Source: Paenibacillus sp. YYML68 (GTDB taxonomy: Bacteria > Bacillota > Bacilli > Paenibacillales > NBRC-103111). From it: DNA of 64,000 nucleotides. Where the stretch lies: contig NZ_BQYI01000001.1 in the NCBI RefSeq assembly GCF_027923405.1, positions 2,086,501 to 2,150,500 on the forward strand, in the 5' to 3' direction. The position numbers and the translations under genes were made by a program. Positions 53,796 through 63,400 of the stretch are shown here, piece after piece. The notes below the pieces were generated by a model that made no database searches, was not told the DNA's origin, and saw only the letters and a program-made list of their open reading frames with translations. The stretch's first letter is position 1, and each line of letters begins with the position of its first letter.

Positions 53796-55581
53796 CGGTC
53801 GGCCGAAGCAGGAGCAGAAGCAGCAGTACCGATCGGCATTCTCGATCTTGTTCAGCTACGCGAAGCCTCACCGGTGGACGTTCGCGCTCATGTTCGTCTG
53901 TACGCTGCTAGGCATTGCCGCTGACCTGCTGCAGCCGTATTTGGTCAAGATCGTCATCGACGACCATCTCATGACCGGCGACACCAGCTATTCGACGATA
54001 ATGTGGATCAGCTTCACCTACTTGGGACTGTCGCTGGGTGCGCTGCTGTTTACGTATCTGCAGAGCAACCTGCTGCAGCACGCTGGACAGAGCATCGTCG
54101 CGCACATCCGTAAGGAGCTGTTCGAGCATATCTCGAAGCAGTCGATGTCCTACTTCGACCGGGTGCCGAGCGGCAGCCTCATTACGCACGTGTCGAGCGA
54201 TACCGAGGCGCTGAACCAGTTTTTCAACCAGGTGCTGCTCAGCCTTGTGAGAGACGGTATGACGCTCCTCTTCATCATTGTGCTGATGTTCCAGCTCGAT
54301 GCGGAGCTGACGATGTATTGCTTGATTCTGCTGCCGATCATCGCGCTTATTGCGATCGCCTTCCGTTCGTATATGCGCAAGACGTATCAGGAGGCGCGGA
54401 CGAACCTGTCGAGGCTCGTCGCCTTCGTCGCCGAAAATTTGGCCGGCATGAGCCTCATTCAGTCGTTCCATCAGGAGAAGGAGCAGGAGAATCAATTTCT
54501 CGGGCGGAACAACAAGTATTACCGCTCCAATCTGAAGGAGATCCGAACGAACGTGCTGTTCAACCGTTCCTTCGATTTGCTCGGCAACTTGTCGGTCGCC
54601 TTCGTCGTCTGGCTTGGGGGTATGGCCGTATTCAACAAGCAGATTGAATTCGGCGTACTGTATGCGTTTATTACGTACATTCGCCAATTTTTCCAGCCGA
54701 TTAATACGATTACGCAGCAATGGAATACGCTTCAAGCGGCCACGGTCGCGGCGAACCGAATCTGGAGCATCTTCGCCGTGAAGCCTGAGGTGAACGATGC
54801 GCAGCAGCCTGTGCAGTGGAGGCCCGAGCAGGTGGAGGGACGCGTTGAGTTCGAGCAGGTCGAATTCGCCTATGCGAACGGCATTCCTGTGCTTCGCGGC
54901 ATCGACCTTCGTCTGAAGCCTGGAGAGATGCTTGGTATTGTAGGTACGACAGGTGCTGGCAAGAGCTCGCTGATCAGTTTGCTGTGCAGATTTTACGACG
55001 TGCAGAAGGGTAGAGTCAGGATTGACGGAACGGATGTTCGGGATATTCCGCAGTCTGCGCTCCATCGGACCGTAGGCCTCGTGCAGCAGGAGCCGTACCT
55101 GTACTCGGGTACGATCATTGACAACGTTCGCTTGTTCGACGAATCGATTCCGGAGGAAGAGGTCGTGCGGGCCTGTAAGCTTGTTGGCGCCGATGCGATC
55201 ATTCGTCGTATGAAGGACGGATACCGGACGCGTCTGTCGGAGCGGGGCAGCGGACTGTCTGCCGGAGAGCGGCAGCTGCTCTCATTTGCCCGGATCGTCG
55301 TGTTCCAGCCGAAAATATTAATTCTCGACGAGGCGACGGCGAATCTGGACTCCCACACGGAGCAGCTGATCCAATCGGCGCTTCGCCTCGTATCCGAGGG
55401 GCGGACGACGCTTGTCATTGCGCATCGACTATCTACCATTATGCATGCTGACCGCATCATCGTCATGAAGCATGGGCGGATCATCGAGGAGGGCACACAC
55501 GAAGAGCTACTGGAGCAGCACGGCTGCTATGAGGAATTGTACCTGCATACGAAGAGTTCAGCGATGCTCGGTGCAGGCTAG
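53764..55581 (+). CDS. Heterodimeric ABC exporter subunit B (BmrD-like)
   Basis: A 605-residue partner subunit with membrane domain and ATPase. Walker A is GTTGAGKSS, the signature LSAGERQLL deviates from LSGGQ, and Walker B ILILDEATANLD keeps the catalytic Glu. Together with subunit A this gives one active and one degenerate site, as in BmrCD and TM287/288. GGAAGGAGG precedes the ATG at 53764; the frame is open upstream inside subunit A, which explains a longer but unsupported start. Confidence 0.93.
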   Translation: MISKSTKPDVDGRPKQEQKQQYRSAFSILFSYAKPHRWTFALMFVCTLLGIAADLLQPYLVKIVIDDHLMTGDTSYSTIMWISFTYLGLSLGALLFTYLQSNLLQHAGQSIVAHIRKELFEHISKQSMSYFDRVPSGSLITHVSSDTEALNQFFNQVLLSLVRDGMTLLFIIVLMFQLDAELTMYCLILLPIIALIAIAFRSYMRKTYQEARTNLSRLVAFVAENLAGMSLIQSFHQEKEQENQFLGRNNKYYRSNLKEIRTNVLFNRSFDLLGNLSVAFVVWLGGMAVFNKQIEFGVLYAFITYIRQFFQPINTITQQWNTLQAATVAANRIWSIFAVKPEVNDAQQPVQWRPEQVEGRVEFEQVEFAYANGIPVLRGIDLRLKPGEMLGIVGTTGAGKSSLISLLCRFYDVQKGRVRIDGTDVRDIPQSALHRTVGLVQQEPYLYSGTIIDNVRLFDESIPEEEVVRACKLVGADAIIRRMKDGYRTRLSERGSGLSAGERQLLSFARIVVFQPKILILDEATANLDSHTEQLIQSALRLVSEGRTTLVIAHRLSTIMHADRIIVMKHGRIIEEGTHEELLEQHGCYEELYLHTKSSAMLGAG

Positions 55582-55598
55582 AACGGTCGAATTGAACG

Positions 55599-55622
55599 AT
55601 GGAGGGACACGAGTCCCTCCAT
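55599..55622 (+). terminator. Terminator of the ABC exporter operon
   Basis: ATGGAGGGAC and GTCCCTCCAT enclose a 4-nt loop, followed by TTTGTAATTTTTT. Confidence 0.9.
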
Positions 55623-55696
55623 TTTGTAATTTTTTGGTGATATTGGCTTGTCGTTCGTGTATAATGGTGGCGAATATGTGACGAGGAGGCCGCACA

Positions 55697-56809
55697 ATGA
55701 TGGAGTCCATCCGCAAGCCGATGGGAGTCGGGGCAGTGCTCGACCGCAGCTTTCAGCTGTACCGCTCTCATTTTGTAACTGCTTTTTTATTCGTGCTTTT
55801 GTTTTATGGACCTTTTTACTTTCTACAAACGTTCGTGCTGTATGATACGGGCACCGCGCCGCTGCTGCCTGATTCAGGGACGACGGTGTCAAGCTCGATG
55901 GAGCTGTTCCTTCGCGGCAGCGAGTCCAGTGTGGATGGCATGCCGGACACTGGCACGATGGTGTTCATCTTCCTGCTTATGCCGTTGTATATGCTGCTCG
56001 TCTTCCCTGCTTCTATAGCGTCGCAGCTTCATCTCGTTCAATCCGTGCTTGAGGGGCGTCCGGTCCGCTTCGGCGAGGTGCTTCGCAAGTCGTTCACCCG
56101 ATATGGTAAGACGCTGCTCTTCTCCTTCCTGTACGCGCTGATCATGATCACGGTACAAGGGATGATAGGGACGGTGCTGGTCATCGCTCTGATGCTCGTT
56201 GTTACACTCACAGCGGGGCTTGGAAGCGGGCTGCTGGAGCTGGCGAACGATCCGCTCGCCGGCGGACTGACGTTCATAGTCGTATTTATGATCATCTATT
56301 TGCTGTCGATCCTGGTCGTCATGGCAGGTTCTTCGTTCTTTATTATTAGGTTTGGCTACTTCCTGCCGATCATCTCGGTTGATAATGGTCAAGATCCGCT
56401 TGGACGCAGCTGGAGGCTGACGCGCGGTCATTTTTGGCGCATATTCCTCATCCTCGTCGTTCTGACGGTCATTTATACGGTGTTCAGTCTTGGACTGTAT
56501 GCTCTTGTTATCGGTGTGTTCAAAATGTCTCTAATCGGCCAACTGATTCTCGTCGTCTTATCTTTGCTCATTATGCCGATCTTTACGATTCCGTACGCGC
56601 TCCTCTACTTCGACCTGCGCGTCCGCAACGAGGGCTCGGACCTCGAGCAGGTGCTGTCTGGCTGGACAGCCGGACAGCAGGTAGAGCAGCAGGAGTCGGC
56701 GGCTGCCCAAGCTCGTGAGACGGATGACCAAGCTCGTGAGTCTACGGCCGAAGACCGTGAAACTACGGTCCAACCTCGTGAGTCTACGGAGGAGCGCAAG
56801 ACGGAGTGA
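55697..56809 (+). CDS. Multi-helix membrane protein, first gene of the MoxR/DUF58 cluster
   Basis: A 370-residue membrane protein with about six helices between residues 25 and 315, resembling the membrane domain found with glycerophosphodiester phosphodiesterases (opening RKPMGVGAVLDRSFQLYRSH, later RSWRLTRGHFWRIF). The last 45 residues are a tandem low-complexity tail of Ala/Arg/Glu/Thr units (QARETDDQARESTAEDRETT). AGGAGG precedes the ATG. It overlaps the DUF4129 gene by 4 nt. Confidence 0.75.
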   Translation: MMESIRKPMGVGAVLDRSFQLYRSHFVTAFLFVLLFYGPFYFLQTFVLYDTGTAPLLPDSGTTVSSSMELFLRGSESSVDGMPDTGTMVFIFLLMPLYMLLVFPASIASQLHLVQSVLEGRPVRFGEVLRKSFTRYGKTLLFSFLYALIMITVQGMIGTVLVIALMLVVTLTAGLGSGLLELANDPLAGGLTFIVVFMIIYLLSILVVMAGSSFFIIRFGYFLPIISVDNGQDPLGRSWRLTRGHFWRIFLILVVLTVIYTVFSLGLYALVIGVFKMSLIGQLILVVLSLLIMPIFTIPYALLYFDLRVRNEGSDLEQVLSGWTAGQQVEQQESAAAQARETDDQARESTAEDRETTVQPRESTEERKTE

Positions 56810-57447
56810 TGAGCAGTGTAGATGTAATGGCCGATAAGGAGCAGCTCCGACATATTTTACAACGGGATGAATATACAGAGTATCTTGAGCAGCGCTCGAA
56901 TCCGGTGCTCGATTGGCTGGAACGGATGTGGCGCCGACTTCTCGATCTGTTCCCGGACGTTCCGATGCCTGACGAGGCGCCGCTCGTCTTGACCTATGTA
57001 TTAGTCGGCGTCGTCGCTCTGATGCTGCTAGGCGTTATCGTCTGGCTGGTGCGCAGTGTTGTCATCGCTAGACGTCAGTCACGTAAGGGTGTGTTCCGCA
57101 GCACAGGCGAGCTGGACCGATCCGCGGCAGTGCACAGGCAGGAGGCTGAGCGGCTGGCTGCGGAGGGAGATTACGAGGAGGCGGTGCGCCGTCTCTTCCT
57201 CGCGCTGCTGCTGCTTCTCCATGAGCGCCGCTGGGTACAGGCTGAGAAGTGGAAGACGAATGATGAATATATGGAGGAGCTGGGCGAGCGCCAGCCTCGT
57301 GCTGCTGCTCCGTTCAGATGTGCCGCCTCGCTGTACGAGCAGGTGTATTATGGAGGTGTGGAGGCTGATGCGTCCCATTATGAGGCGATGGTCAGTCTTC
57401 TAGCGCCGTTCGAAGGGAAGGAGGCTGTCCATGCTGAAGCCGAATAG
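56806..57447 (+). CDS. DUF4129-type membrane protein
   Basis: 213 residues. A single membrane helix near 60-85 (VLVGVVALMLLGVIVWLVRS) is followed by a cytoplasmic helical domain with the DUF4129 pattern: AERLAAEGDYEEAVRRLFLALLLLL and LYEQVYYGGVEAD. The start is GTG 56806 or ATG 56809, both within the preceding stop codon. DUF4129 occurs with MoxR ATPases and DUF58 proteins across Gram-positives. Exact function unknown. Confidence 0.85.
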   Translation: MMSSVDVMADKEQLRHILQRDEYTEYLEQRSNPVLDWLERMWRRLLDLFPDVPMPDEAPLVLTYVLVGVVALMLLGVIVWLVRSVVIARRQSRKGVFRSTGELDRSAAVHRQEAERLAAEGDYEEAVRRLFLALLLLLHERRWVQAEKWKTNDEYMEELGERQPRAAAPFRCAASLYEQVYYGGVEADASHYEAMVSLLAPFEGKEAVHAEAE

Positions 57448-58621
57448 ACGCCTCGTGGCGCTCATGCTGAGTGTTGCCGCCTTCCTTGTGCTGGGGTATG
57501 TGTTCGTCAAGCCGAAGCTCCAGGACTACCCTCCGTACTTGTCGAGCTCGGCTGACCGGGACGGTACGAAGGCGGTCTACACGCTCCTTGAGGAGAAGGG
57601 GGCTGCGGTTCAGGCTTGGGAGAGGCCGTGGAGTCAGCTGCCGAAGGGCACCGGTCAGACGCTCGTCGTCGTTCAGCCGTATGAGGTGGCGGAGCGGGAG
57701 TGGAGCGAGCTGCAGTCCTGGCTCAAGCAGGGTAATGAGCTGCTGCTGCTGCACGGTGCTCCGACCTCCTTCCCTCCGTTCGTCACAGAAGAGCTGAAGC
57801 GCGATCGAGAGACTGAGTCGAGTCCGCAGCGCGTAGATGTGGATCGGCTGCTGTCGTCGGAGACGGGGCCCTTCATGGTGCAGGTGACGGATCTGAACAG
57901 GCCGGGCGATAAGAGCTTCACCGCTGTCATTGCCTCCAATTACCGATTGAAGCCAGTAGAAGGCATGAACCCGCTGCTGCAGGATGACAAGGGCATATTG
58001 GCCGCACGGTTCGTCGTTGGCAGCGGGGGCATGACCTTATTCGTCGTGCCGGAATGGCTCAAGAACGAGAACGTGCTGCAGCACGCTCACTACGAGCTGC
58101 TGGCACCGTACTTGCCGCAGGAGCGCAGCGCGATCTGGTTCGATGAATATCACCACGGCATCCAGCAGAAGCCGGGGCTGCTCGCCGTGTATCCGAACTG
58201 GCTGCTCGCCGTTATGGTGCAGCTGACCATCGGTCTGCTGCTATGGTTGTGGCTGCGCGCGGTACGGTTCGGCCCGGCCTATACGCCGAGATCGTGGACC
58301 GTTCGGCGCGGCGACGAGACGCTGCAGGCGGCTGCCAGCTGGTATGAGCGACGCGGCCTTGCTCTTGATGCGCTCGCGCATCAAGAGCGGTTCATCCGCA
58401 GCCTGCTTCGCGCGCGCTGGGGTGTTCGCCACGATGCGACGGACGCGCAGCTGCTTCATACCGCGAAGCAGCAGCTCGAGCCTCGCCAGGTAGAGCAGCT
58501 GGCTGAGCTGCTGCGGCGCTACAACGAGGCTCAGGCAGGAAGCGGCCGTTACACAGCCAAGCAGCTGCTTGAGGACAGCCGTCGTGCGGACGGACTCATA
58601 CATACACTAGAGAAGGAGTGA
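57431..58621 (+). CDS. DUF4350-type membrane protein
   Basis: 396 residues with a helix near the N-terminus (LVALMLSVAAFLVLGYVF) and another near 258-280. The segment between is the DUF4350 domain: SSADRDGTKAVYTLLEEKGAAV, LVVVQPYEVAE and GNELLLLHG. The C-terminal region (WYERRGLALDALAHQERFIR, LLRRYNEAQAG) is helical. It overlaps the DUF4129 gene by 17 nt and ends 6 nt before the MoxR gene. Confidence 0.85.
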   Translation: MLKPNRRLVALMLSVAAFLVLGYVFVKPKLQDYPPYLSSSADRDGTKAVYTLLEEKGAAVQAWERPWSQLPKGTGQTLVVVQPYEVAEREWSELQSWLKQGNELLLLHGAPTSFPPFVTEELKRDRETESSPQRVDVDRLLSSETGPFMVQVTDLNRPGDKSFTAVIASNYRLKPVEGMNPLLQDDKGILAARFVVGSGGMTLFVVPEWLKNENVLQHAHYELLAPYLPQERSAIWFDEYHHGIQQKPGLLAVYPNWLLAVMVQLTIGLLLWLWLRAVRFGPAYTPRSWTVRRGDETLQAAASWYERRGLALDALAHQERFIRSLLRARWGVRHDATDAQLLHTAKQQLEPRQVEQLAELLRRYNEAQAGSGRYTAKQLLEDSRRADGLIHTLEKE

Positions 58622-58627
58622 GCCGAA

Positions 58628-59551
58628 GTGGAGCAGCTTTTACAGAGCATGAATAACATCGTCATCGGACAGTCGAAAAACATTCGGCTGCTCGTTACCG
58701 CCTTTTTGGCCGGTGGTCACGTCTTGCTGGAGGGGGTGCCCGGGCTAGGGAAAACGAAGCTCGTACGTACGCTCGCTGAGCTGACAGACGGCTCGTTCAG
58801 CCGGCTGCAGTTCACGCCGGACATGATGCCAAGCGATATTACGGGCAGCGTCATCTATAACATGAAGGACAACGAATTCCAGACGATTCGCGGTCCTGTC
58901 TTCACGAATATATTGCTGGCCGACGAAATTAACCGGACTCCGCCGAAGACACAGGCGGCACTGCTTGAGGCGATGGAGGAGCGGCAGGTGACGATTCAAG
59001 GCACAACGATGAAGCTGCCTGATCCGTTCCTCGTCGTCGCCACGCAAAATCCGGTCGAATACGAGGGGACGTATCCGCTGCCGGAGGCACAGCTCGACCG
59101 CTTCCTGTTCAAGCTGACGCTAGATTATCCGTCCCGGGAGGCGGAGCTTGCGATCTTGAAGGAGCATGTGCCGTTCTTCGCACAGCCGAAGGAGGCGGCC
59201 ATCGCGCCTGTATGGCCTCTTGAGCAGCTTCGGGAGCTGAGAGGACAGCTGCAGAGCGTCGTCGTGCAGGAGTCGCTGATTGAATACATTGCGACGCTGA
59301 TTCGCCGTACACGCGAGGATAAGCGTCTGCTGCTAGGGGCAAGTCCGCGTGCGGGCATTGCGCTCATGACGGCCTCGCGCGCTTGGGCGCTGCTGGACGG
59401 GCGCGATTATGTCACCCCGGACGATATTAAGACGGTTGCGGTGCCTGCGCTTCGCCATCGTCTTATGCTGACGCCGCAAGTCGAACTGGAGGGGGAAACG
59501 GGTGACCACTTCATCCAAGAAGCGTTGGCCTCTATTGCGGTACCTCGCTGA
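58628..59551 (+). CDS. MoxR-family AAA+ ATPase
   Basis: A 307-residue AAA+ ATPase. Walker A is GVPGLGKTK (residues 36-44), Walker B LLADEINR near 97-104, sensor 1 in VVATQNPVEYEGTYPLPEAQLDRF (shown in part) and an Arg finger pattern. MoxR proteins act as chaperones that mature partner complexes, here very likely those of the adjoining DUF58 and DUF4129 proteins. GTG start; the end overlaps the DUF58 gene by 50 nt. Confidence 0.95.
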   Translation: MEQLLQSMNNIVIGQSKNIRLLVTAFLAGGHVLLEGVPGLGKTKLVRTLAELTDGSFSRLQFTPDMMPSDITGSVIYNMKDNEFQTIRGPVFTNILLADEINRTPPKTQAALLEAMEERQVTIQGTTMKLPDPFLVVATQNPVEYEGTYPLPEAQLDRFLFKLTLDYPSREAELAILKEHVPFFAQPKEAAIAPVWPLEQLRELRGQLQSVVVQESLIEYIATLIRRTREDKRLLLGASPRAGIALMTASRAWALLDGRDYVTPDDIKTVAVPALRHRLMLTPQVELEGETGDHFIQEALASIAVPR

Positions 59552-60875
59552 TGCGGTCGGAAGCCGAATGATCGTACCGACCGGTCGCATGGTCATCCTT
59601 GCCGCTGGAGGCTCGATCCTTGCAGCTGCAGGCTTCGGCGTTGGTGCAGGCTGGACGGCGCTAGCGCTTGTCAATGCGATCTTGCTCGGACTGACTGTCC
59701 TCGACCTGTCACTTCTGCCGCGCAGACGGACGCTGCGCATTGGGCGAACGCTGCCACCGAAGGCGGATGTCGGTGCAAGCTTCGAGGTCGTCGTGACGGT
59801 CGAGGCAGAGCAGCCAGCAGCGCTCTGGCTGGAGCTGGCGGACGATGTGCCGCAGACGTTCGAGGCACCGGACGCGCCGCTCGTCACGGCATGGCACGGC
59901 AGGACCGCTGAGCTTCGCTATACAGCGAAGGGGCGGGAGCGCGGTATCTTCGTCTTCGATCAGGTGCAGCTTCGTTATCGGGGCATGCTGGGGCTGTGGA
60001 TGAAGCAGGTTCGCAAGCCGCTCGGACAGACGATTCGCATCTACCCCGATCTGTCGGCGGTACGGGGTCTGCTGTCCTCTATACAGCAGGATATGATCCT
60101 GGAGGGCAAGAAGCTGTACCGCAAGGAGCGAAGCGGCTCCGAGTTTCATACGATGCGCGAGTATGTGCCTGATGACGATCCGCGATCTATCAATTGGCGC
60201 GCTTCCGCCCGCTCTAGAACGCTCGTTACGAACGTATACCGACCTGAGCGGGGGAAGTTCGTGACGATTCTGATCGATTGCGGACGTATGATGGGCGTTG
60301 AGCTGGACGGTAAGACGAAGCTCGACGTCTCGCTCGAGGCGGCGCTTGCGCTGGCAGCCGTCGCTTTGCGGCAAGGCGACAAGGTGGCAGTTATTGCTTT
60401 TTCGAGTCGGATCAAAGCGTTCGTCCCTGCTGGCGCAGGTCTAGCTCACCTGCAGACGATTACGGATGCGGTATTTAACCTGCAGAGCGACTTCGTGGAG
60501 TCGAGCTACTCGCTCGCGCTGCAGCATCTCCTGAAGGTGCAGAAGAAGCGCAGCCTGACCGTGCTGTTCTCGGATCTCGATAATTATATGTTCGAGGATC
60601 GTCTCCTCGGTCTGCTGCAGCGGATGAAGCGTCAGCATCATCTATTGCTGCTCGGACTGAGGGATGAGGTGCTGCACGGCTGGACACGGGTGGAGACGAC
60701 CTCGAAGCGGAAGGCGTATGTGAAGAGTGTGGCTCATCAGCTTACATTGGCACGTGAAGCGTATACGGCGAGGATGGCTGCTTCAGGCATTGAGGTGATC
60801 GACGTACCGGTTGGTCAGCTGGCCTGGAGCGCCGTTAGTAGGTATCTCGATGTGAAGGCGAAGGATGTGCTCTAA
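59502..60875 (+). CDS. DUF58 domain protein
   Basis: 457 residues. Two hydrophobic helices near 30-65, then a beta-rich region and the DUF58 core (REYVPDDDPRSINWRASARS near 220-240), followed by a von Willebrand A-like fold with TILIDCGRMMG and VLFSDLDNY. The metal-site residues are partly altered from the classic DxSxS. GGAGGGGG lies before the GTG start. MoxR-DUF58 pairs are common; the molecular role is unsettled. Confidence 0.93.
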   Translation: MTTSSKKRWPLLRYLADAVGSRMIVPTGRMVILAAGGSILAAAGFGVGAGWTALALVNAILLGLTVLDLSLLPRRRTLRIGRTLPPKADVGASFEVVVTVEAEQPAALWLELADDVPQTFEAPDAPLVTAWHGRTAELRYTAKGRERGIFVFDQVQLRYRGMLGLWMKQVRKPLGQTIRIYPDLSAVRGLLSSIQQDMILEGKKLYRKERSGSEFHTMREYVPDDDPRSINWRASARSRTLVTNVYRPERGKFVTILIDCGRMMGVELDGKTKLDVSLEAALALAAVALRQGDKVAVIAFSSRIKAFVPAGAGLAHLQTITDAVFNLQSDFVESSYSLALQHLLKVQKKRSLTVLFSDLDNYMFEDRLLGLLQRMKRQHHLLLLGLRDEVLHGWTRVETTSKRKAYVKSVAHQLTLAREAYTARMAASGIEVIDVPVGQLAWSAVSRYLDVKAKDVL

Positions 60876-60912
60876 TACTCTTATCGATTCGGATGGCTGC
60901 AGCAACGCCATA

Positions 60913-60938
60913 ACAGTCCGGCCATCTGGCCGGACTGT
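60913..60938. terminator. Hairpin between converging DUF58 and SpoIIM-like genes
   Basis: ACAGTCCGGCC and GGCCGGACTGT enclose ATCT. The T-tract is absent, so termination is only probable. Confidence 0.5.
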
Positions 60939-60962
60939 CGGCATGCTCACCGATCGGGTGAA

Positions 60963-61946
60963 TCAGAGGGCGCCTGGGGCTGTAGATCGGCCAGTTCTCC
61001 GTATGACGGATGCGCCATACACCCCATACACGAGCAGAGCGACGAGCGTGGCGCCGGAGAATATGTACTTGATCTCTAGCGATAGCTCAGAAGGCGTTAG
61101 ATAGCCTTCGATGATGCCGGCGATAACGAATAAGGGGATCGTGCCTAGCAAGAGAAGCGCCGATTCCTTCACCGATTGGATGAATTGATACTTGCGCGTA
61201 TATCGGCCTGGATCGATCATCCGGTAGCCCATATAGAGCCCCGAGCCGCCTGCGATGAAGATCGCTGTCAGCTCGATGACGCCGTGCGGGAGTATGTATG
61301 CCCAGAACGTGTAGCTGTAGCCAGCCTGCCAGAATACGGCCGTCAGCGCACCAATCAGCAGCCCGTTGTAGAACATCACGTAAACAGTCAGCAACCCGAA
61401 CGTAATGCCGCCGACGAAGGCCAGCACCGCTACCCGAATATTGTTCGTCATAATGGCGGTGGACATCGTCGCGTGCTGGACGTCGGCATGATTGTGCCCG
61501 ACCTTGGATGGATCGATGCTCTCGGCGATGGATGAGGGGATGATGGCATATAAGTTCAGCGGGTTGCTCGAGACGGCAAGGAACCCGCTTAAGCCGCCGA
61601 GAACGAACAGCGCAAGTGCCGCTGCGATGAACCATCCACGGTTCAGCACATGGCCGATGAACAGGTGCTTGAAGAAGTCGCTGAGCCGGTTCTCACCCTT
61701 GCCTTGCTCGGCGTAGAGCGCTTGATGGGCACGGGATATAAGCTGGTTAAGGAACAAGGTGACCTCATCGCTTGCGTAATACGTCTTTGCGTAGGCCAGA
61801 TGAGCGGAGGCTGTTTTGTACAGCTCGGTCAGTCTGTCCACTTGAGCGGCGCCTATCGTGGCTCTCTGCCGCTCGAACTGCTCGAGCAGTCGCTCAAGCT
61901 CGGACCAGACCGGCTTGTGCTCGCGAATGTACCATTGAATATCCAT
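60963..61946 (-). CDS. Stage II sporulation protein M (SpoIIM/DUF95) family membrane protein
   Basis: A 327-residue protein. The N-terminal 90 residues are helical and soluble, followed by six or more membrane helices, the SpoIIM/DUF95 pattern (FLNQLISRAHQALY, FFKHLFIGHVLNRGWF, ILPHGVIELTAIFIAGGSGL with a conserved HGxxEL). It is longer than true SpoIIM (about 210) and is of the version found beside RDD and MoxR/DUF58 genes. It is divergent from the RDD gene. Confidence 0.9.
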   Translation of the reverse strand: MDIQWYIREHKPVWSELERLLEQFERQRATIGAAQVDRLTELYKTASAHLAYAKTYYASDEVTLFLNQLISRAHQALYAEQGKGENRLSDFFKHLFIGHVLNRGWFIAAALALFVLGGLSGFLAVSSNPLNLYAIIPSSIAESIDPSKVGHNHADVQHATMSTAIMTNNIRVAVLAFVGGITFGLLTVYVMFYNGLLIGALTAVFWQAGYSYTFWAYILPHGVIELTAIFIAGGSGLYMGYRMIDPGRYTRKYQFIQSVKESALLLLGTIPLFVIAGIIEGYLTPSELSLEIKYIFSGATLVALLVYGVYGASVIRRTGRSTAPGAL

Positions 61947-62014
61947 AGCTTCCGAATGCCTCCTTCAGGGATAGCTATAGTTTACCACAATAATTGGAAG
62001 ATGGTGAGTGGGAA

Positions 62015-62818
62015 ATGATCGATACAGACAGCCGCGAGGCGAATATTGTCACACCTGAGCACGTACAGCTGCAGCTGCGTACGGCAGGTCTTGGCAGCCG
62101 TACTGCTGCGCAGCTGCTTGATCTACTCGTCCTGGCGGTTCTGTTCGCCGCTGTCAGTCTTGTTGTAGGCATCGTGCTGATGGTAGTTGGAACGGGCGTC
62201 GCCAAGGCACTCGGTGACTATGCGGCCGCGCTCTTGATCGTGCTCGGATTTTTATTGACAGGTGGATACTTTGCGATCTCAGAGTACTATATGGGCGGGC
62301 AGACTTGGGGCAAGCGCAGGCTTGGGCTTCGCGTCGTGCTCGAGAACGGTCAGCCGCTTACGTGGCTAGCCTCCATTATTCGTAATTTTTTCAGGCTCAT
62401 TGACTTCTTGCCCTCGTTCTATTTCCTTGGGACGGTATGGATCTTCTTGCACAAGAAGGATAAGCGGCTTGGTGACGTCGCGGCTGGGACGATCGTCGTG
62501 CAGGATATGCGCTGGGATAAGCTCACACAGCGAAGACGGATGGAGCGATGGCTACAGAAGTGGCGAGCCGAGGAACGCCCGGAGCTCATATTGACCGATT
62601 CGATGCGCAGACGGTTCGAGCGGGAAGACTGGATCGTGCTCTCCTCATTCGTCGAGCGGCTTCCTTCGCTGCTGCCTGCCAAGCGTCAGCAGTTCGCGGA
62701 GACGATCGCGGCGAAGCTGGCGCATAAGCTGGAGCTGGAGCAATCACTGTACGAAGCGGCTCCAACAGGCTTTCTTATTGCGTTGTACGAGCAATTTTCA
62801 GAAGAATGGACGCTTTAA
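62015..62818 (+). CDS. RDD-family membrane protein
   Basis: About 267 residues. The RDD opening is LGSRTAAQLLDLLVLAVLFA (R...D spacing intact), then several helices, GGQTWGKRRLGLRVV and RLIDFLPSFYFLGTVW. After the helices a soluble, charged tail of about 110 residues follows. The ATG at 62015 has GGTGAG upstream; a TTG at 61994 is possible. It pairs head-to-head with the SpoIIM-like gene, as in other genomes with this cluster. Confidence 0.85.
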   Translation: MIDTDSREANIVTPEHVQLQLRTAGLGSRTAAQLLDLLVLAVLFAAVSLVVGIVLMVVGTGVAKALGDYAAALLIVLGFLLTGGYFAISEYYMGGQTWGKRRLGLRVVLENGQPLTWLASIIRNFFRLIDFLPSFYFLGTVWIFLHKKDKRLGDVAAGTIVVQDMRWDKLTQRRRMERWLQKWRAEERPELILTDSMRRRFEREDWIVLSSFVERLPSLLPAKRQQFAETIAAKLAHKLELEQSLYEAAPTGFLIALYEQFSEEWTL

Positions 62819-62885
62819 GTGTAGGCTTGCTTGCTATTCCCCAAGCATTGTGTTAAGATAATAATAATTGTTATGAAGAAACGCC

Positions 62886-62940
62886 GTTCACATGTTGAAA
62901 AGGGTGTCATTCTCGTAATGATACCCTTTTCAATGTGTGA
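62886..62940 (+). terminator. Very long hairpin terminator after the RDD gene
   Basis: Arms of 25 bp (62886-62910 and 62916-62940) are complementary along their whole length if three G-U pairs are allowed, with a 5-nt loop. Seven T follow. This is twice the usual terminator stem. Confidence 0.85.
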
Positions 62941-63084
62941 ATTTTTTTATCAGACATTGGTGAATACTATAGCTAGTGTTCATCGGCGTCAACTTCGGTG
63001 CCGTCCATTTCTAAGCCTTCAAGCGGATGAATGGGCGGGATAGAAAAAAGGAACATGTTAATTTAACTTTGGAGGTTTTCCAAC

Positions 63085-63288
63085 ATGCAAACAGGAACAG
63101 TGAAATGGTTTAACGCAGAGAAAGGCTTTGGCTTCATCGAGGTAGAAGGCGGCAACGATGTATTCGTACACTTCAGCGCGATCCAAGGCGAAGGCTTCAA
63201 GACGTTGGACGAAGGTCAAAAGGTTCAATTCAACGTTGTTCAAGGCAACCGTGGACCACAAGCTGAGAACGTAGTTAAAATCTACTAA
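63085..63288 (+). CDS. csp: Cold-shock protein (CspA/CspB family)
   Basis: A 67-residue, full-length cold-shock domain. RNA-binding motifs RNP1 (KGFGFIEV) and RNP2 (VFVHFSAI) are intact. It is an RNA chaperone of the cytoplasm. TGGAGG precedes the ATG. About 140 bp of non-coding sequence precedes it after the long hairpin, enough for a structured leader as in other csp genes. Confidence 0.97.
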   Translation: MQTGTVKWFNAEKGFGFIEVEGGNDVFVHFSAIQGEGFKTLDEGQKVQFNVVQGNRGPQAENVVKIY

Positions 63289-63304
63289 TCTCATCTGACT
63301 TCAA

Positions 63305-63345
63305 AAGCCGTACTCGACTGTCAAACAGTCGAGTACGGCTTTTTC
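63305..63345. terminator. Terminator of the cold-shock gene
   Basis: AAGCCGTACTCGACTGT pairs perfectly with ACAGTCGAGTACGGCTT around a 3-nt loop, followed by TTT. A-runs on the other side allow function in both directions. Confidence 0.92.
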
Positions 63346-63400
63346 GCATTCACAAACACAAAACAAAAAAGCGCCCTCGCGGGCGCGTAAGATGCAACGT

